From NCBI GenBank assembly GCA_009773665.1, contig WSYE01000004.1:52456-116455 (forward strand): 64,000 bases of DNA. The letters run 5' to 3'. The notes under the pieces are model-generated. The model worked only from the letters and a program-made list of their open reading frames with translations, was not told the DNA's origin and ran no database searches. Positions within the stretch are counted from its first letter, which is position 1, and every line of letters begins with the position of its first letter. This DNA is from Desulfovibrionaceae bacterium. Its GTDB lineage: Bacteria > Desulfobacterota > Desulfovibrionia > Desulfovibrionales > Desulfovibrionaceae. The translations under genes were made by a program, and so were the position numbers. This document shows, piece after piece, positions 7,723 to 17,200 of the stretch.

Positions 7723-9963
7723 ATGGGTCTTCTCGACAAAACTATCCGCGTGGAACGCACCATCGGAACACAGCCTATCATCATGGAAACCGGCCGTCTG
7801 GCCAATCAGGCCGACGGCGCGGTCTGGATGCAGTGCGGCGGCACCGTGGTGCTGGTCACCGTCTGCTCCCAGGCCCTGGAATTCGACAAGGGCTTCTTCC
7901 CCCTGACCGTCGAATACCGTGAGATGTCCTACGCCGCTGGCCGCATCCCCGGCAGCTATTTCCGCCGCGAAATCGGCCGCCCCTCCGAGCGCGAAGTGCT
8001 CACCTGCCGCCTGATCGACCGCCCCCACCGCCCGCTCTTCCCCAAGGGCTTCCGCGACGAGGTGCAGATCATGGCCACCGTGCTCTCCTCAGACGGAGTG
8101 AACGACGCCGACATCCTGGCCGTTACCGGCGCTTCCGCCGCGCTGCACATTTCCAGCGTCCCCTTCCTGGGTCCCATCGCGGGCGGCCGCGTGGGCTACA
8201 TCGGCGGACAGTTCGTGCTGAACCCCTCCATCACCGAACTGAAGGAAGTCTCCTCCCTGAACCTGGCTTTCGCCGCCACGCGCGACGCCGTGGTCATGGT
8301 TGAAGGCGGCGGCAACTTCATCTCCGAGGATATGCTGGCCGACGCCCTGGACTGGGGCCACAAGCAGGTCGTCGAATTGATCGACATGCAGGAAGAGCTG
8401 CGTGAGAAGGCCGGCAAGACCAAGATGATCTTCACCCCGCCCGCCGAGAACCCGGAGCTGAAAGCCCTGGTGCAGACCACCGTGGAGGCCGACATCAAGG
8501 GCGCCATGTGCACCCAGGAAAAGATGCCTCGCCGCGACGCTCGCAAGGCCCTGAAGATGCGCGCTGTTGAGGCCGCCAAGGCCGCCTACCCTGACGAGCC
8601 CGCCATCGGCGCCAAGGCCGCCGAGATCTTCGAGGCCCTGGAAAAGAAGACCATGCGCGCCTACATCAAGGAGTCCGGCACCCGTATCGACTGCCGCGAC
8701 ACCAAGACCGTGCGCCCCATCGAGATCGAGATCGGCGTGCTGCCCCGCACCCACGGCTCCTGCCTGTTCGCGCGCGGCGAGACCAAGGCCCTGTGCGTGG
8801 CCACCCTGGGCTCCACCGGCGACGAGCAGCGCATCGAGACCCTGGCGGGTGAGACCTCCAAGCGCTTCATGCTGCACTACAACTTCCCCCCCTACTGCGT
8901 GGGCGAAGTCAAGCCCGCGCGCGGCCCGTCGCGCCGCGACATCGGCCACGGCGCGCTCGCCGAGCGCTCCATCCTGCCGGTGCTGCCCCAGCCGGGCGAG
9001 TTCCCCTTCACCCTGCGCGTGGTGTCGGAAGTGATGGAGTCCAACGGTTCGTCCTCCATGGCCTCGGTCTGTGGCGCTTCCCTTGCGCTGATGGACGCGG
9101 GTGCGCCCATCAAGGCCGCTGTGGCAGGCATCGCCATGGGCCTCATCAAGGAGAACGACGAGTACCTGGTGCTCACCGACATCCTGGGTGACGAAGACGC
9201 CATGGGCGACATGGACTTCAAGGTTGCGGGTACTGCCGAGGGCATCACCGGCATCCAGATGGACATCAAGATCACCGGCATCCCCCAGGAAGTCATGCGC
9301 CGCGCCCTGCATCAGGCCCGCGACGCCCGCCTTGGCATCCTGGCCAAGATGAACGACGTGATCTCCTCCCCCCGCACCGAGCTGTCGCCCTACGCGCCCC
9401 AGCTCACCGTGGTGGAAATCAACCCGGAAAAGATCCGCGAAGTGATCGGACCCGGAGGCAAGACCATCAAGGCCATCACCGCTGCCACCGGAGCCTCCAT
9501 CGACATCGATGACTCCGGCAAGATCTCCATCTTCGCGCCCACCCAGGACGCCATGGAGCGCGCCAAGGAGATGGTGCTGTTCTACGACCAGAAGGCCGAC
9601 GTTGGCCGCAACTACCAGGGCAAGGTCAAGAAGATCATCGACTGCGGCGCGGTCGTTGAAATCCTGCCCGGCCTGGAAGGTCTGGTGCACGTCTCCCAGC
9701 TGGACATCGCCCGCGTGGAGAACGTCACCGACGCCGTTGCCATGGGACAGGACCTGGAAGTGAAGGTCATCGCCGTGGAGCCCAACGGTCGCGTTCGCCT
9801 GTCGCGCAAGGCCGTGCTGCTCGAAGAGCAGGGCGAGACCATCGACCTGAACGACTTCTCGGCCCCCTCGCGCCCGCGCGGCGATCGTCCCGGCGGCGAT
9901 CGTGACCGTGGACGCGGCGGCGACCGTGGCGGACGCGGCGGCGATCGCGGCGGACGCCGCTAG
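7723..9963 (+). CDS. pnp: Polyribonucleotide nucleotidyltransferase (PNPase)
   Basis: Phosphorolytic 3'-5' exoribonuclease and degradosome component. ATG 7723 (MGLLDKTIRVERTIG) is the family start; the 25 upstream residues in the ORF track are not conserved in type. 746 aa. Order: RNase PH domain 1 (AAGRIPGSYFRREIGRPSE), helical linker, RNase PH domain 2 with KRFMLHYNFPPYCVGE and ILGDEDAMGDMDFKVAGT, KH domain (IREVIGPGGKTIKAITAATG), S1 domain (GLEGLVHVSQLDI), and a C-terminal Arg/Gly/Asp tail (RGGDRGGRGGDRGG), which is likely RNA-binding. A strong terminator follows. Confidence 0.98.
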   Translation: MGLLDKTIRVERTIGTQPIIMETGRLANQADGAVWMQCGGTVVLVTVCSQALEFDKGFFPLTVEYREMSYAAGRIPGSYFRREIGRPSEREVLTCRLIDRPHRPLFPKGFRDEVQIMATVLSSDGVNDADILAVTGASAALHISSVPFLGPIAGGRVGYIGGQFVLNPSITELKEVSSLNLAFAATRDAVVMVEGGGNFISEDMLADALDWGHKQVVELIDMQEELREKAGKTKMIFTPPAENPELKALVQTTVEADIKGAMCTQEKMPRRDARKALKMRAVEAAKAAYPDEPAIGAKAAEIFEALEKKTMRAYIKESGTRIDCRDTKTVRPIEIEIGVLPRTHGSCLFARGETKALCVATLGSTGDEQRIETLAGETSKRFMLHYNFPPYCVGEVKPARGPSRRDIGHGALAERSILPVLPQPGEFPFTLRVVSEVMESNGSSSMASVCGASLALMDAGAPIKAAVAGIAMGLIKENDEYLVLTDILGDEDAMGDMDFKVAGTAEGITGIQMDIKITGIPQEVMRRALHQARDARLGILAKMNDVISSPRTELSPYAPQLTVVEINPEKIREVIGPGGKTIKAITAATGASIDIDDSGKISIFAPTQDAMERAKEMVLFYDQKADVGRNYQGKVKKIIDCGAVVEILPGLEGLVHVSQLDIARVENVTDAVAMGQDLEVKVIAVEPNGRVRLSRKAVLLEEQGETIDLNDFSAPSRPRGDRPGGDRDRGRGGDRGGRGGDRGGRR

Positions 9964-9988
9964 GTCGCATCCGATTTGAGATCGACAT

Positions 9989-10020
9989 GAAAAAGGGGGG
10001 CAATCGCCCCCCTTTTCTGT
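9989..10020 (+). terminator. Terminator after pnp
   Basis: AAAAGGGGGGC pairs with GCCCCCCTTTT over a tiny loop, followed by a T-rich end. It closes the nusA-pnp cluster. Confidence 0.9.
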
Positions 10021-10033
10021 TACGGGAGCGTTC

Positions 10034-10783
10034 ATGCAAATTAAAGACATGACCTTCATCATCACCGGCGCGTCCATGGGCCTGGGGCGCGCCCTGGCCG
10101 AGGCTCTGGCAGTGCTGGGGGCCAGGCTGGTTTTGAATGCACGCGGCGCGGACGAACTGGACGCCGCCTGGCAGTCCTGCGACATGGTGGGCGCCAGGGC
10201 CGTGGCCATGCCCGGAGACGTCTCCCAGGCCGCCACGGCGGCCAAGCTCGTGGAGCAGGCACTGGATCTGGGCGACTTTGCGGGGTTCGTCCACTGCGCC
10301 GGGGTGCTGCGCCCTGGGCCGCTGGTGCGCGAAATCAGCGACCACGACTTTCAAGAGGTCGTGTCCTCCAACCTGAAGGGCGCGTGGCAGATGATCCGAC
10401 ACTGCGTCCCCGCCCTGGCTCTGCGTGGCTCCGGGCTGGCCGTGTTCATCGGCTCCGCCGCCGCGTCGGTCGCCCAGCCGGGCATCGGCACATACTGCGC
10501 AGCCAAGGCCGCCGAGGAGCACCTCTGCCGCCAGTTGGCCGCCGAGGAGCCGTGGCTGACCAGCTTCGTCTACCGCCCAGGGCTGGTGGATACCCGCATG
10601 CAGGACGAAGCCCGCAAAGCCGAAGGCGGCGGGGCCGAATCGCTGCGAGCGCTGTTTCATCCCTGGAAGGAACGCGGCCACCTTATCATGCCCGAGCAAT
10701 CCGCCATGGGGCTTATCCGTCTGTTGATGCAGGATGGAGAGGGGCTCTCCGGCAAGACGTTCGATGTGCGCGACAAGTTCTAG
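10034..10783 (+). CDS. SDR-family oxidoreductase
   Basis: Classical short-chain dehydrogenase/reductase, 249 aa, cytoplasmic, NAD(P)-dependent. Residues 8-20 hold the cofactor motif TGASMGLGRALAEAL; VHCAGVL replaces the usual NNAG; the catalytic Ser lies in GSAAASVAQPG and the Tyr-Lys pair in TYCAAKAAEEHL; YRPGLVDTRM is the post-catalytic PG motif. The substrate cannot be told; the pattern is closest to benzil/sepiapterin-reductase-like SDRs (inference). It stands alone between two terminators with a start 20 nt after the pnp terminator, so it probably has its own promoter or uses readthrough. Confidence 0.88.
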   Translation: MQIKDMTFIITGASMGLGRALAEALAVLGARLVLNARGADELDAAWQSCDMVGARAVAMPGDVSQAATAAKLVEQALDLGDFAGFVHCAGVLRPGPLVREISDHDFQEVVSSNLKGAWQMIRHCVPALALRGSGLAVFIGSAAASVAQPGIGTYCAAKAAEEHLCRQLAAEEPWLTSFVYRPGLVDTRMQDEARKAEGGGAESLRALFHPWKERGHLIMPEQSAMGLIRLLMQDGEGLSGKTFDVRDKF

Positions 10784-10807
10784 CAGCTTCGATCCCTGAA
10801 CCGACAC

Positions 10808-10845
10808 GAAAGCCCCCGCCTGGAGATTCCCGGCGGGGGCTTTTC
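10808..10845. terminator. Terminator between SDR gene and minus-strand lipoprotein gene
   Basis: AAGCCCCCGCC pairs with GGCGGGGGCTT across a TGGAGATTCCC loop, followed by TT on the plus strand. It has A/T tracts on both sides and could serve both convergent genes. Confidence 0.85.
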
Positions 10846-10869
10846 AGTATGGATCGCGAAAGCCAGGAC

Positions 10870-11814
10870 TCAGATTTCCAGAGGGGGCAAAACCCGCTTC
10901 GGTTCGGGCAACTCCTGCTCCGCCCCCTTTATGGGCGCACTTGGGGCCTTGGGGACCGTGGGCCCCGTGGATTCATTGGAAGCGGTCTGCGAAGCTTTGG
11001 CCCTGGCCAGCTCCGGGCTGTACTCCGAGGCCTGGGCGATGGGCAGGGTGTGAGTCTCGCTGCCTGATTCGTCGCGCACGGTCATCCGCACCGACCGGAT
11101 GCCCAGGCTCTCCGGCAGCAGCAGATAGCCCATGCGGGTGGTGCCGGGGGTGATGGGGTCCTCCTTCCAAACGTTGCCCTCCAGGTCAGCCCGGACGGCG
11201 TCCACAGCCTGCTTGGACATCGCGCCGTTGCTGGTGGCCACGCCCATGACGGCCCCTGCCCCGCCTCCCACGGCCGAGGCCTGCCAGATCAGGTTTGCGT
11301 CCTTGCTGCCGCCCAGCAGATACACCAGCGCCCCCGCTCCCGCGCCCAGCGCCGCGCCGATGCCCGCCCCCCAGGTACCGGATGACGCGGCGCTGGCGGC
11401 CTTCTTCGTGAACGGCTTGGCCGTGGCCAGGCGGACGCCCTCCTCGGGCGTGTACACAAGATACTCTGCTCCATCGGCCCCTGGCGTCCCTGTCGCCACG
11501 CCGCGAACATCCTCCAGAATCACCTGGGGCTGGCTCTGGCCGGTATTTTTCAACACCAGGAGCACCGGCAGAAGCCTGGTCGAGGAGTAATCCACCCCGC
11601 CAGCCCCCTCGCCGGTGCGCACCGCCGCAATAATCCAGCTTTTTCCCGACACGCTCTGCGGGAACCCGTCCGGATCAAGGGCGCGCTTGGCGTGCCCTAC
11701 CGCGTACGGCTTGGTGGAGCATGCCCCCAGCGCAAAACATACGCACAGCAGCATGAGCACCAAAACGGAAATCCGACCACGGACACGCCAGACACGCCCA
11801 TGAACACGCTCCAT
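10870..11814 (-). CDS. Putative lipoprotein with glycine-zipper region
   Basis: 314 aa. The N-terminal hydrophobic segment ends in a lipobox (CFALGAC), predicting an envelope lipoprotein. A middle region (about residues 150-205) is Gly/Ala-rich with glycine-zipper spacing (GAGIGAALGAGAGALVYLL and AVGGGAGAVMGV), which can form a membrane-inserted hairpin. The rest is beta-rich and ends in a Pro/Lys tail. I recognise no family. Its neighbour at 11837 is also secreted; the two are 22 bp apart with the same orientation and may be cotranscribed. Confidence 0.75.
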   Translation of the reverse strand: MERVHGRVWRVRGRISVLVLMLLCVCFALGACSTKPYAVGHAKRALDPDGFPQSVSGKSWIIAAVRTGEGAGGVDYSSTRLLPVLLVLKNTGQSQPQVILEDVRGVATGTPGADGAEYLVYTPEEGVRLATAKPFTKKAASAASSGTWGAGIGAALGAGAGALVYLLGGSKDANLIWQASAVGGGAGAVMGVATSNGAMSKQAVDAVRADLEGNVWKEDPITPGTTRMGYLLLPESLGIRSVRMTVRDESGSETHTLPIAQASEYSPELARAKASQTASNESTGPTVPKAPSAPIKGAEQELPEPKRVLPPLEI

Positions 11815-11836
11815 ACGTACACCTCATTCGAATTTT

Positions 11837-12466
11837 CTACGGGCAAAACTTAATCGAATCCTGGATGGAGCGCAACTCGGATTTCGCCGCCTCGAATTGA
11901 TCAGGGTGGGCAGTTGTGTTGAAGTTGTAATAGTAGTTCTGGCCGTCGTACCCCTGCCAGATCAACCGCTGGTGGGACCCGCCGCCCCCGGTGCGGCTCT
12001 CGGTGATCTCCCAGCCGATGGCCCCGCACTTCTTCTTGTAATCGCCGATGTCGCGGCGTTTGGCCTCGATCAGCCTGCCGGTCTTGACCTCGCCCTGGGA
12101 CTGCTTGAGCGACGCGGCAACGGACGCAGCCGCCGGGAAGTCCGCATTCATGGGCGTGTAGTGGAACTGGAAGCTCCAGGTTGTGCCGGGCTTCATGAAC
12201 ACAGGGTCCTTGCCGTTGGGATCGCCCCTTTCCAGCCGCCACCCCGCCGGGACTGTGTAGGAGAACTTGCGCTCGGCGTTGGTGAAAGTCTGGGCTGTGG
12301 CATAGCCCTTCCCGGCGGTCTTCTCGTCGGCCACGTTGTGGGCGTCGGACTTCTTGCCCTTGGTCGCGTCGATTCCCTGCTGGATGAGCCCGAACTGGGC
12401 AAAGGCGGGCACGGACGCCAGCATGAACAGGATCAGGAAAGCCGCAAGGATGGGGATGCTTCGCAT
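11837..12466 (-). CDS. Secreted protein of unknown function
   Basis: 209 aa from ATG 12466, chosen because AGGAGGA stands just upstream and because it is followed at once by a clean signal peptide (MRSIPILAAFLILFMLASV ending ...AFA-Q). The longer ORF start at 12670 only adds antisense of the next gene. The mature part has an alpha/beta pattern with AERKFSYTVPAGWRLERGD, reminiscent of small lipid- or stress-related periplasmic domains (PsbP/YjgA-like style), but no firm match can be made. The C-terminus contains two Cys (KKKCGA, IKFCP), which could form a disulfide. Confidence 0.75.
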   Translation of the reverse strand: MRSIPILAAFLILFMLASVPAFAQFGLIQQGIDATKGKKSDAHNVADEKTAGKGYATAQTFTNAERKFSYTVPAGWRLERGDPNGKDPVFMKPGTTWSFQFHYTPMNADFPAAASVAASLKQSQGEVKTGRLIEAKRRDIGDYKKKCGAIGWEITESRTGGGGSHQRLIWQGYDGQNYYYNFNTTAHPDQFEAAKSELRSIQDSIKFCP

Positions 12467-12527
12467 GGATTCCTCCTGGACGGGGTTGAGGGAGCAATCC
12501 CACAATACCACCGGGGGAGGAAAATTG

Positions 12528-13202
12528 CTAGGGCCGCATTGCTTTCGAGCGCCGCACAAGTGCGGGAAGCGTAGCCGCTGCGCCAAGAAGAGCCAAAGCC
12601 AGGGCGAACTGCGGGTCGGCCAGGTCCGAGAGCGACCGGAAGCTCTCCAGCCTGCTGCCGGACACGGCATAGATCATGGAGCTGGGCAGCACCCCGAGGA
12701 AGGTGCCCAGCAGGAACTTGCGCTTTCGGATGCAGGAGAGCCCGGCCAGCACGTTCACCATGAAGAAGGGCGTGGCCATGATGAGCCGGGCCGAGAGCAC
12801 GAACCAGAAGCCGTTGCGGGCGATCTCCAGGTTGGCCCTGGCCAGCTGGCGACTGAAGCGGGAATAGAGGGCGTGGTAGAAGAGGTGCCGCACGGCGACA
12901 AAACCCAGCAGCCCTCCGGCGCAGGACAGGCAGACATTGAGCGCGAAGCCCCAGGACGTGCCGAAAAAATACCCAGAGAGCACTTTGACTAGGGCGGCCA
13001 GCGGCAGCGGACAGTTGATGGCCACCGCCCCCAGGATCAGGATTCCCAGCCAGCATGCGATCTGGTTCTCCCTGACGAATCCCTTGGTGGCTCCGGCCCA
13101 GGCCTGGGCGAAGGCCAGTATCTCCTGGGCGTGGGCGGCCCACTGCCACAACACGGCCCCAAGCCCGACAAGGGCCAGAATCCAGGCCGTTTTGGCTTTC
13201 AT
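12528..13202 (-). CDS. TVP38/TMEM64 (VTT/DedA-like) membrane protein
   Basis: 224 aa from ATG 13202 (MKAKTAWILALVGLG), chosen for the AAGGA site about 10 nt upstream. The VTT core shows LSGYFFGTSWGFALNV, a small-residue re-entrant segment (CAGGLLGFVAVRHLF), then SARLIMATPFFMVNVLAG and GTFLGVLPSSMIYAVSGS, all typical of the family. About five to six membrane segments. Homologues are implicated in lipid scrambling/undecaprenyl-phosphate recycling; the exact substrate here is unknown. Confidence 0.87.
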   Translation of the reverse strand: MKAKTAWILALVGLGAVLWQWAAHAQEILAFAQAWAGATKGFVRENQIACWLGILILGAVAINCPLPLAALVKVLSGYFFGTSWGFALNVCLSCAGGLLGFVAVRHLFYHALYSRFSRQLARANLEIARNGFWFVLSARLIMATPFFMVNVLAGLSCIRKRKFLLGTFLGVLPSSMIYAVSGSRLESFRSLSDLADPQFALALALLGAAATLPALVRRSKAMRP

Positions 13203-13326
13203 GCGTTGGTATTCCTTTGCGCGCGGCGCGTTGATAATGCCGGGGATCATCCCGGCCTGCGCCGCAAGGAAGTAGCCCGCGCGGATGACGTCCGCGTGAC
13301 GCTTTGCGGGGCGACTGCGCAGGTGC

Positions 13327-14136
13327 TCAGCTCACCAGCACGCCCGCGTAGCCCACCACCCGGTCGAAATCGCCGGACACGTCGCCCGAGTTGGCGTAGG
13401 CGGCCACCTCGGCCTTGGTTGCGCCAAGCTCCAGGGCGATCATCAGCCCCAGGGTCATGGGCAGCACACCGCACATGCTGATGCCCATCTCGCGCACCGT
13501 GGAATAGAGGCCCACGGGGTCCATCTGCCGGATGGCCGAGAGCGCCAGGGAATCGAGATCCCTGGCCCGGTCAGCGGGAACATAATGGCTCATGTCCGAG
13601 CTGACCACGATGCTGACCGGCTCCGGCCACGCCTTGATGACCGAGGCCATGCTGCGCGCAACGCCCGCCAGATCCGTAAGCCGCTGCGCCGAAACCGCCA
13701 CCGGAACTCCGCGTGGATGCACTTTCAGGGCGCACAGGAAGGGCACCACAACTTCCAGGGAGTGCTCCCGGACGTGGGCCTCCTGGTCGGCAGCGAGGCG
13801 CGCGTCGGCCCCAATGAGGGCGTCGGCCAGGGCCTCATCGATCTCCAGGCTGCACAGCGGCGTGAGCCACTGCCCCCTGTTCCAGACCGCCAGGGGAGCC
13901 CCCAGCCCGGTGTGGTTGGGGCCGAGCAGCAGAAGGTCGCCTGCCAGGTTGGCCTGGCCCAGGGTGCGTCCCGCCACCTCGCCGGAATAGACGTATCCGG
14001 CGTGGGGGACCATGGCCAGTATGGTGGGCTGCGTGCCTGGCGGGGTGGCCTTGGCCAGCATGGCCTTGACCTCCCGGTCCAGCGCGGCGGCTGTGCCGGG
14101 ATAGAACTGGCCTGATACCACAGGCTGGCGAATCAT
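13327..14136 (-). CDS. MEMO1-family protein (AmmeMemoRadiSam system protein B)
   Basis: 269 aa from ATG 14136 (MIRQPVVSGQFYPG), with GGAGG about 8 nt upstream; the extra seven residues in the ORF track precede the family start. The metal-ligand positions of MEMO1 are all present: MVPHAGYVYSG, LLGPNHTGLG and SMCGVLPM, plus VREHSLEVVVPFL and SSDMSHYVPA. Related to class III extradiol dioxygenases. In bacteria it often travels with an AMMECR1 protein and a radical SAM enzyme; neither is adjacent here. The substrate is unknown. Confidence 0.9.
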   Translation of the reverse strand: MIRQPVVSGQFYPGTAAALDREVKAMLAKATPPGTQPTILAMVPHAGYVYSGEVAGRTLGQANLAGDLLLLGPNHTGLGAPLAVWNRGQWLTPLCSLEIDEALADALIGADARLAADQEAHVREHSLEVVVPFLCALKVHPRGVPVAVSAQRLTDLAGVARSMASVIKAWPEPVSIVVSSDMSHYVPADRARDLDSLALSAIRQMDPVGLYSTVREMGISMCGVLPMTLGLMIALELGATKAEVAAYANSGDVSGDFDRVVGYAGVLVS

Positions 14137-14246
14137 CGTGCTGACCTCCGGGCGCATGTCTGGAAAACCTGCCTGAATTTAACCCGTCGGAGAGGCTCAG
14201 GCAAGACGAATGAGCATCACGAACGCCCCGAGGCATTCCCTCAGGA

Positions 14247-17200
14247 TCAGGGAGGCCCGGACAGGCGCCCCGCCCGTTCCTCGATCCCGCGCGTGGCCAG
14301 CTCCGAGGCGGCCAGCTTGCCGTAGAGCGAGTCTTTCTGGCTGTCGCGCATGTCCTCCAGGACCTTGCGCCAGGAGGCCAGGTCGCCCAGCAACCGGTGC
14401 AGATCGGCCATGCGCAGGCGGTTGGCGGCCCACTCCGCGCTGTCCGGCGGGGCTTCGGCCTCAAGCTGGGCGCACAGGGCCAGGGCCTCGCGGTAACGCC
14501 CGGCTCCCTGGTTGGCCTCCACCATGAGTTGCAGGGCGTCGCGGGCCTTGCCGTCATCCTTGGCCGCCTCCTTAAACAGGACGCGTGAATCCAGCGCCCA
14601 GACCAGGGCCTTGTCGTAATCCTTGCGGTCCAGGGCGGTACGGGCCTGATAGTACACGGCGTAAGCCCGCTTGGCCGGTTCGAGCTGGCTGTCGGCGGCC
14701 AGGCGCGCCCACAGCAGGCGTGAGCGGGAGAACTCTCCGGTGTGTTCCAGAGCCATGGCCTGGGCGAATTCCAGGGTGCGCCGGGGGTTGTCGGCCAGTT
14801 TCCAGGAAGAGACCTTGCGCAGGGTGTCCAGGATGGCCTGCCAATCCTGATTTTCGCGGTAGATGGTCAGCATCAGGGCCAGGGCCTTCTGTGCGTCGGG
14901 CGTAGGGCCTTTCTCCAGATAGGGTTCGGCCATGGTCAGCGCGTCCTTGGGCGCACCCTGGTAGTACAGGGCCAGGGCCACTCCCAGGCGTTCCCGGTCG
15001 GAGAGAACGTCACCGCGCTCCGCCAGGAACGGGTACTTGCGCCACAGCTCCAGAATGCGCTTGTAGTTCATCTCCTCCAGGAGCGGCCCGACCATCTTGC
15101 CGAAGGCCTGGGCGCCCACCTCCACGGCGGACTTCTCCAGCTCGTTGCCGTGGTAGTCCTTGACGAAGCGGTTCACCAGCTCAAGGGTTTCCGGATACTC
15201 CTGCTTGAACATGCGCCACATGGTCAGCTTGAGGAGCGCCAGCGGGGCCAGAGCGCTCTTGGGGTATTCGTTGACGATAATCTCGTAGATCTTCTCGGGC
15301 TTTATGTCCTTGGGATCGGCGAAGGCCTTGTACATTTCCTGAAGGGTGGGTGCGTCGTGGATGCCCTGCTCGGCCATGCGCATCATGGCCATGAGCGCGC
15401 CCTCCTGGCCGGGATACAGGCGGATGGCCATGTCATAAAACTCGCGGGCCGCGTCGCGTTTGCCGAGCTTCACGCTCACGTCGCCCAGGCGCGCAAGTAC
15501 GAGGTCGTTGGCCGAGTCCTTGGGGACAAGGTTGTAAAACCAGAGATAATCGTCCTTGGCCCTGGCGAAGTCGCCCAGCTTGTAGGCTATGTCCGCCGCC
15601 ACCCGGCGCAGGCTCGGATTCTCCACGTAGTAGCGCGGCCAGCGCTTGTCCACATACTCGACCACCTTGGCGGCCTCGCCGTACTGCTGGAGTTCCAGCA
15701 GGGCCTTGGAGAGGCCCAGGGCCGCGTCGCGGGCGAAGCGGCTCTCGGGATGCTTCTGGAGCACGTCGCGGAAGGCCTGGGCGGCGCGCTCGTAGTTGCC
15801 TTTAGCGTCGCGCTGCTTGGCCTGGTCCAGGTAGTATTCGCCCCAGTACACGTCGATGAGCGGCACTTCCTGGTCCAGGGGGTATTTGTTGCGCAGCAGG
15901 TTGAAATAGGCCCTGGCCTCGGGGAGGTTGCCCTGGCGCAGGTGGATGTAGCCCAGCTTGATGAGCGCGCGCGGCACCCGCATGGACGTGGTGTTGTAGT
16001 TGAGCGCCTGCTGGATGGCCCCGCTCAGTTCCGGGTAGGTCTCAGCCAGCTTGTCCTTGTTGAGGGCGAACATGGCCTCGGCCTGAAGATAGAGAGCCCC
16101 TTCGGTGAGTTCCTTGGAGAGCCCCTCCTTTCCGAGCAGAATTCTGGCGATTTCCAGGGCCTTTTCGTTGTCGCCGTGCGCCAGAGCCTGTTCGCCGGAG
16201 ACCAGCAAGGTCTTGTCCTCCATGCTATCCGGCTTTTCCTGGCCGGGCGCGAGAGGAGCGGCCGGAGCTCCGGATTTTTCGGGTGCTCCGGGTGCATCAG
16301 CTGCTGGTGTTTGGGCAGGCGTGGCGGCGGGAGCCTCGGGAGGAGTTTCTATTTTGCCCTGCGCGGCGGCCTTGGTCGGATCGGGGGCAGTCTCGAAGGA
16401 GATGGGAGCGCGGACCTCGCCGGGGGCGGGCGACGCGGGAGTCGGTGATGCCGGAGCCGCTGGCGTTGCCGGGGATGCCGGAGATGCCGGAGTCGCGGGA
16501 ACGGGCGGTTGTTGCGCCACGGGCTGCGCCCCAGCTGCCGGGGCAGTCGGAGAGGCCGGAGCCTGGGCGATCTGCTGAGTCACCGGTGCCGAAGCTGCCG
16601 GGGATGCCGGAGTTGGTTGAGCTTTCTCGGGGGCAGAGGGCTGCCCTGCTCCCTGCGCACCTTGCGGCGGCGTTGCGGAAAAGTCGATTTTCGCGGTCAC
16701 ACCCCGGGCGGGCGCTGGCTGCGGTTTGGCTTCCGGGCCTTGCGGCTGCGCGGGGGCCGGGGCCTGCCCGCCTATCTGGCCGGAGATTTGGCCGGACACT
16801 GGGGCGGGCACAGGCCCGGCAGACGGAGCCTGGGCCGGAGCCGAAGGCTGCGTCGCAGCGGGGGGGGGCGTCTGGCCCGAGGGCTGGGGGATGCCTTGCG
16901 CAGGAGTCGGGGCCTGCTGCGGCGCGGTGCCGGACAGGTCCATGCGGACCTTCACGCCGCCTCCGGGCAGTTGTTCCGCCTGGGGAGCCGGAGCCTGGGG
17001 CGAAGGCGTCTGCGGTGCAGGCTGCGCCGGGGCCGAGGCGTCGGCCTTGCCCGGTGCGGGCTTCCAGCGCGTCCCGGAGGGATCGTAAAACACCTGGAGC
17101 TGCACCGCCTTGCCACCCTTGGGTGAGCTGACAAAGCCGAAGGCGTCGGTCTCTGTGTCCACCACCAGCACGTTGTCCGCCACGCTAAGGCCTGAAATAT

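Noticed and set aside
8089-10245. 718-aa minus-strand ORF
   Set aside because: Shadow of pnp and the SDR gene; low-complexity His/Gly/Asp-rich translation typical of antisense high-G+C frames.
14742-16448. 568-aa plus-strand ORF
   Set aside because: Antisense to the TPR-rich gene; no motif, no ribosome site.
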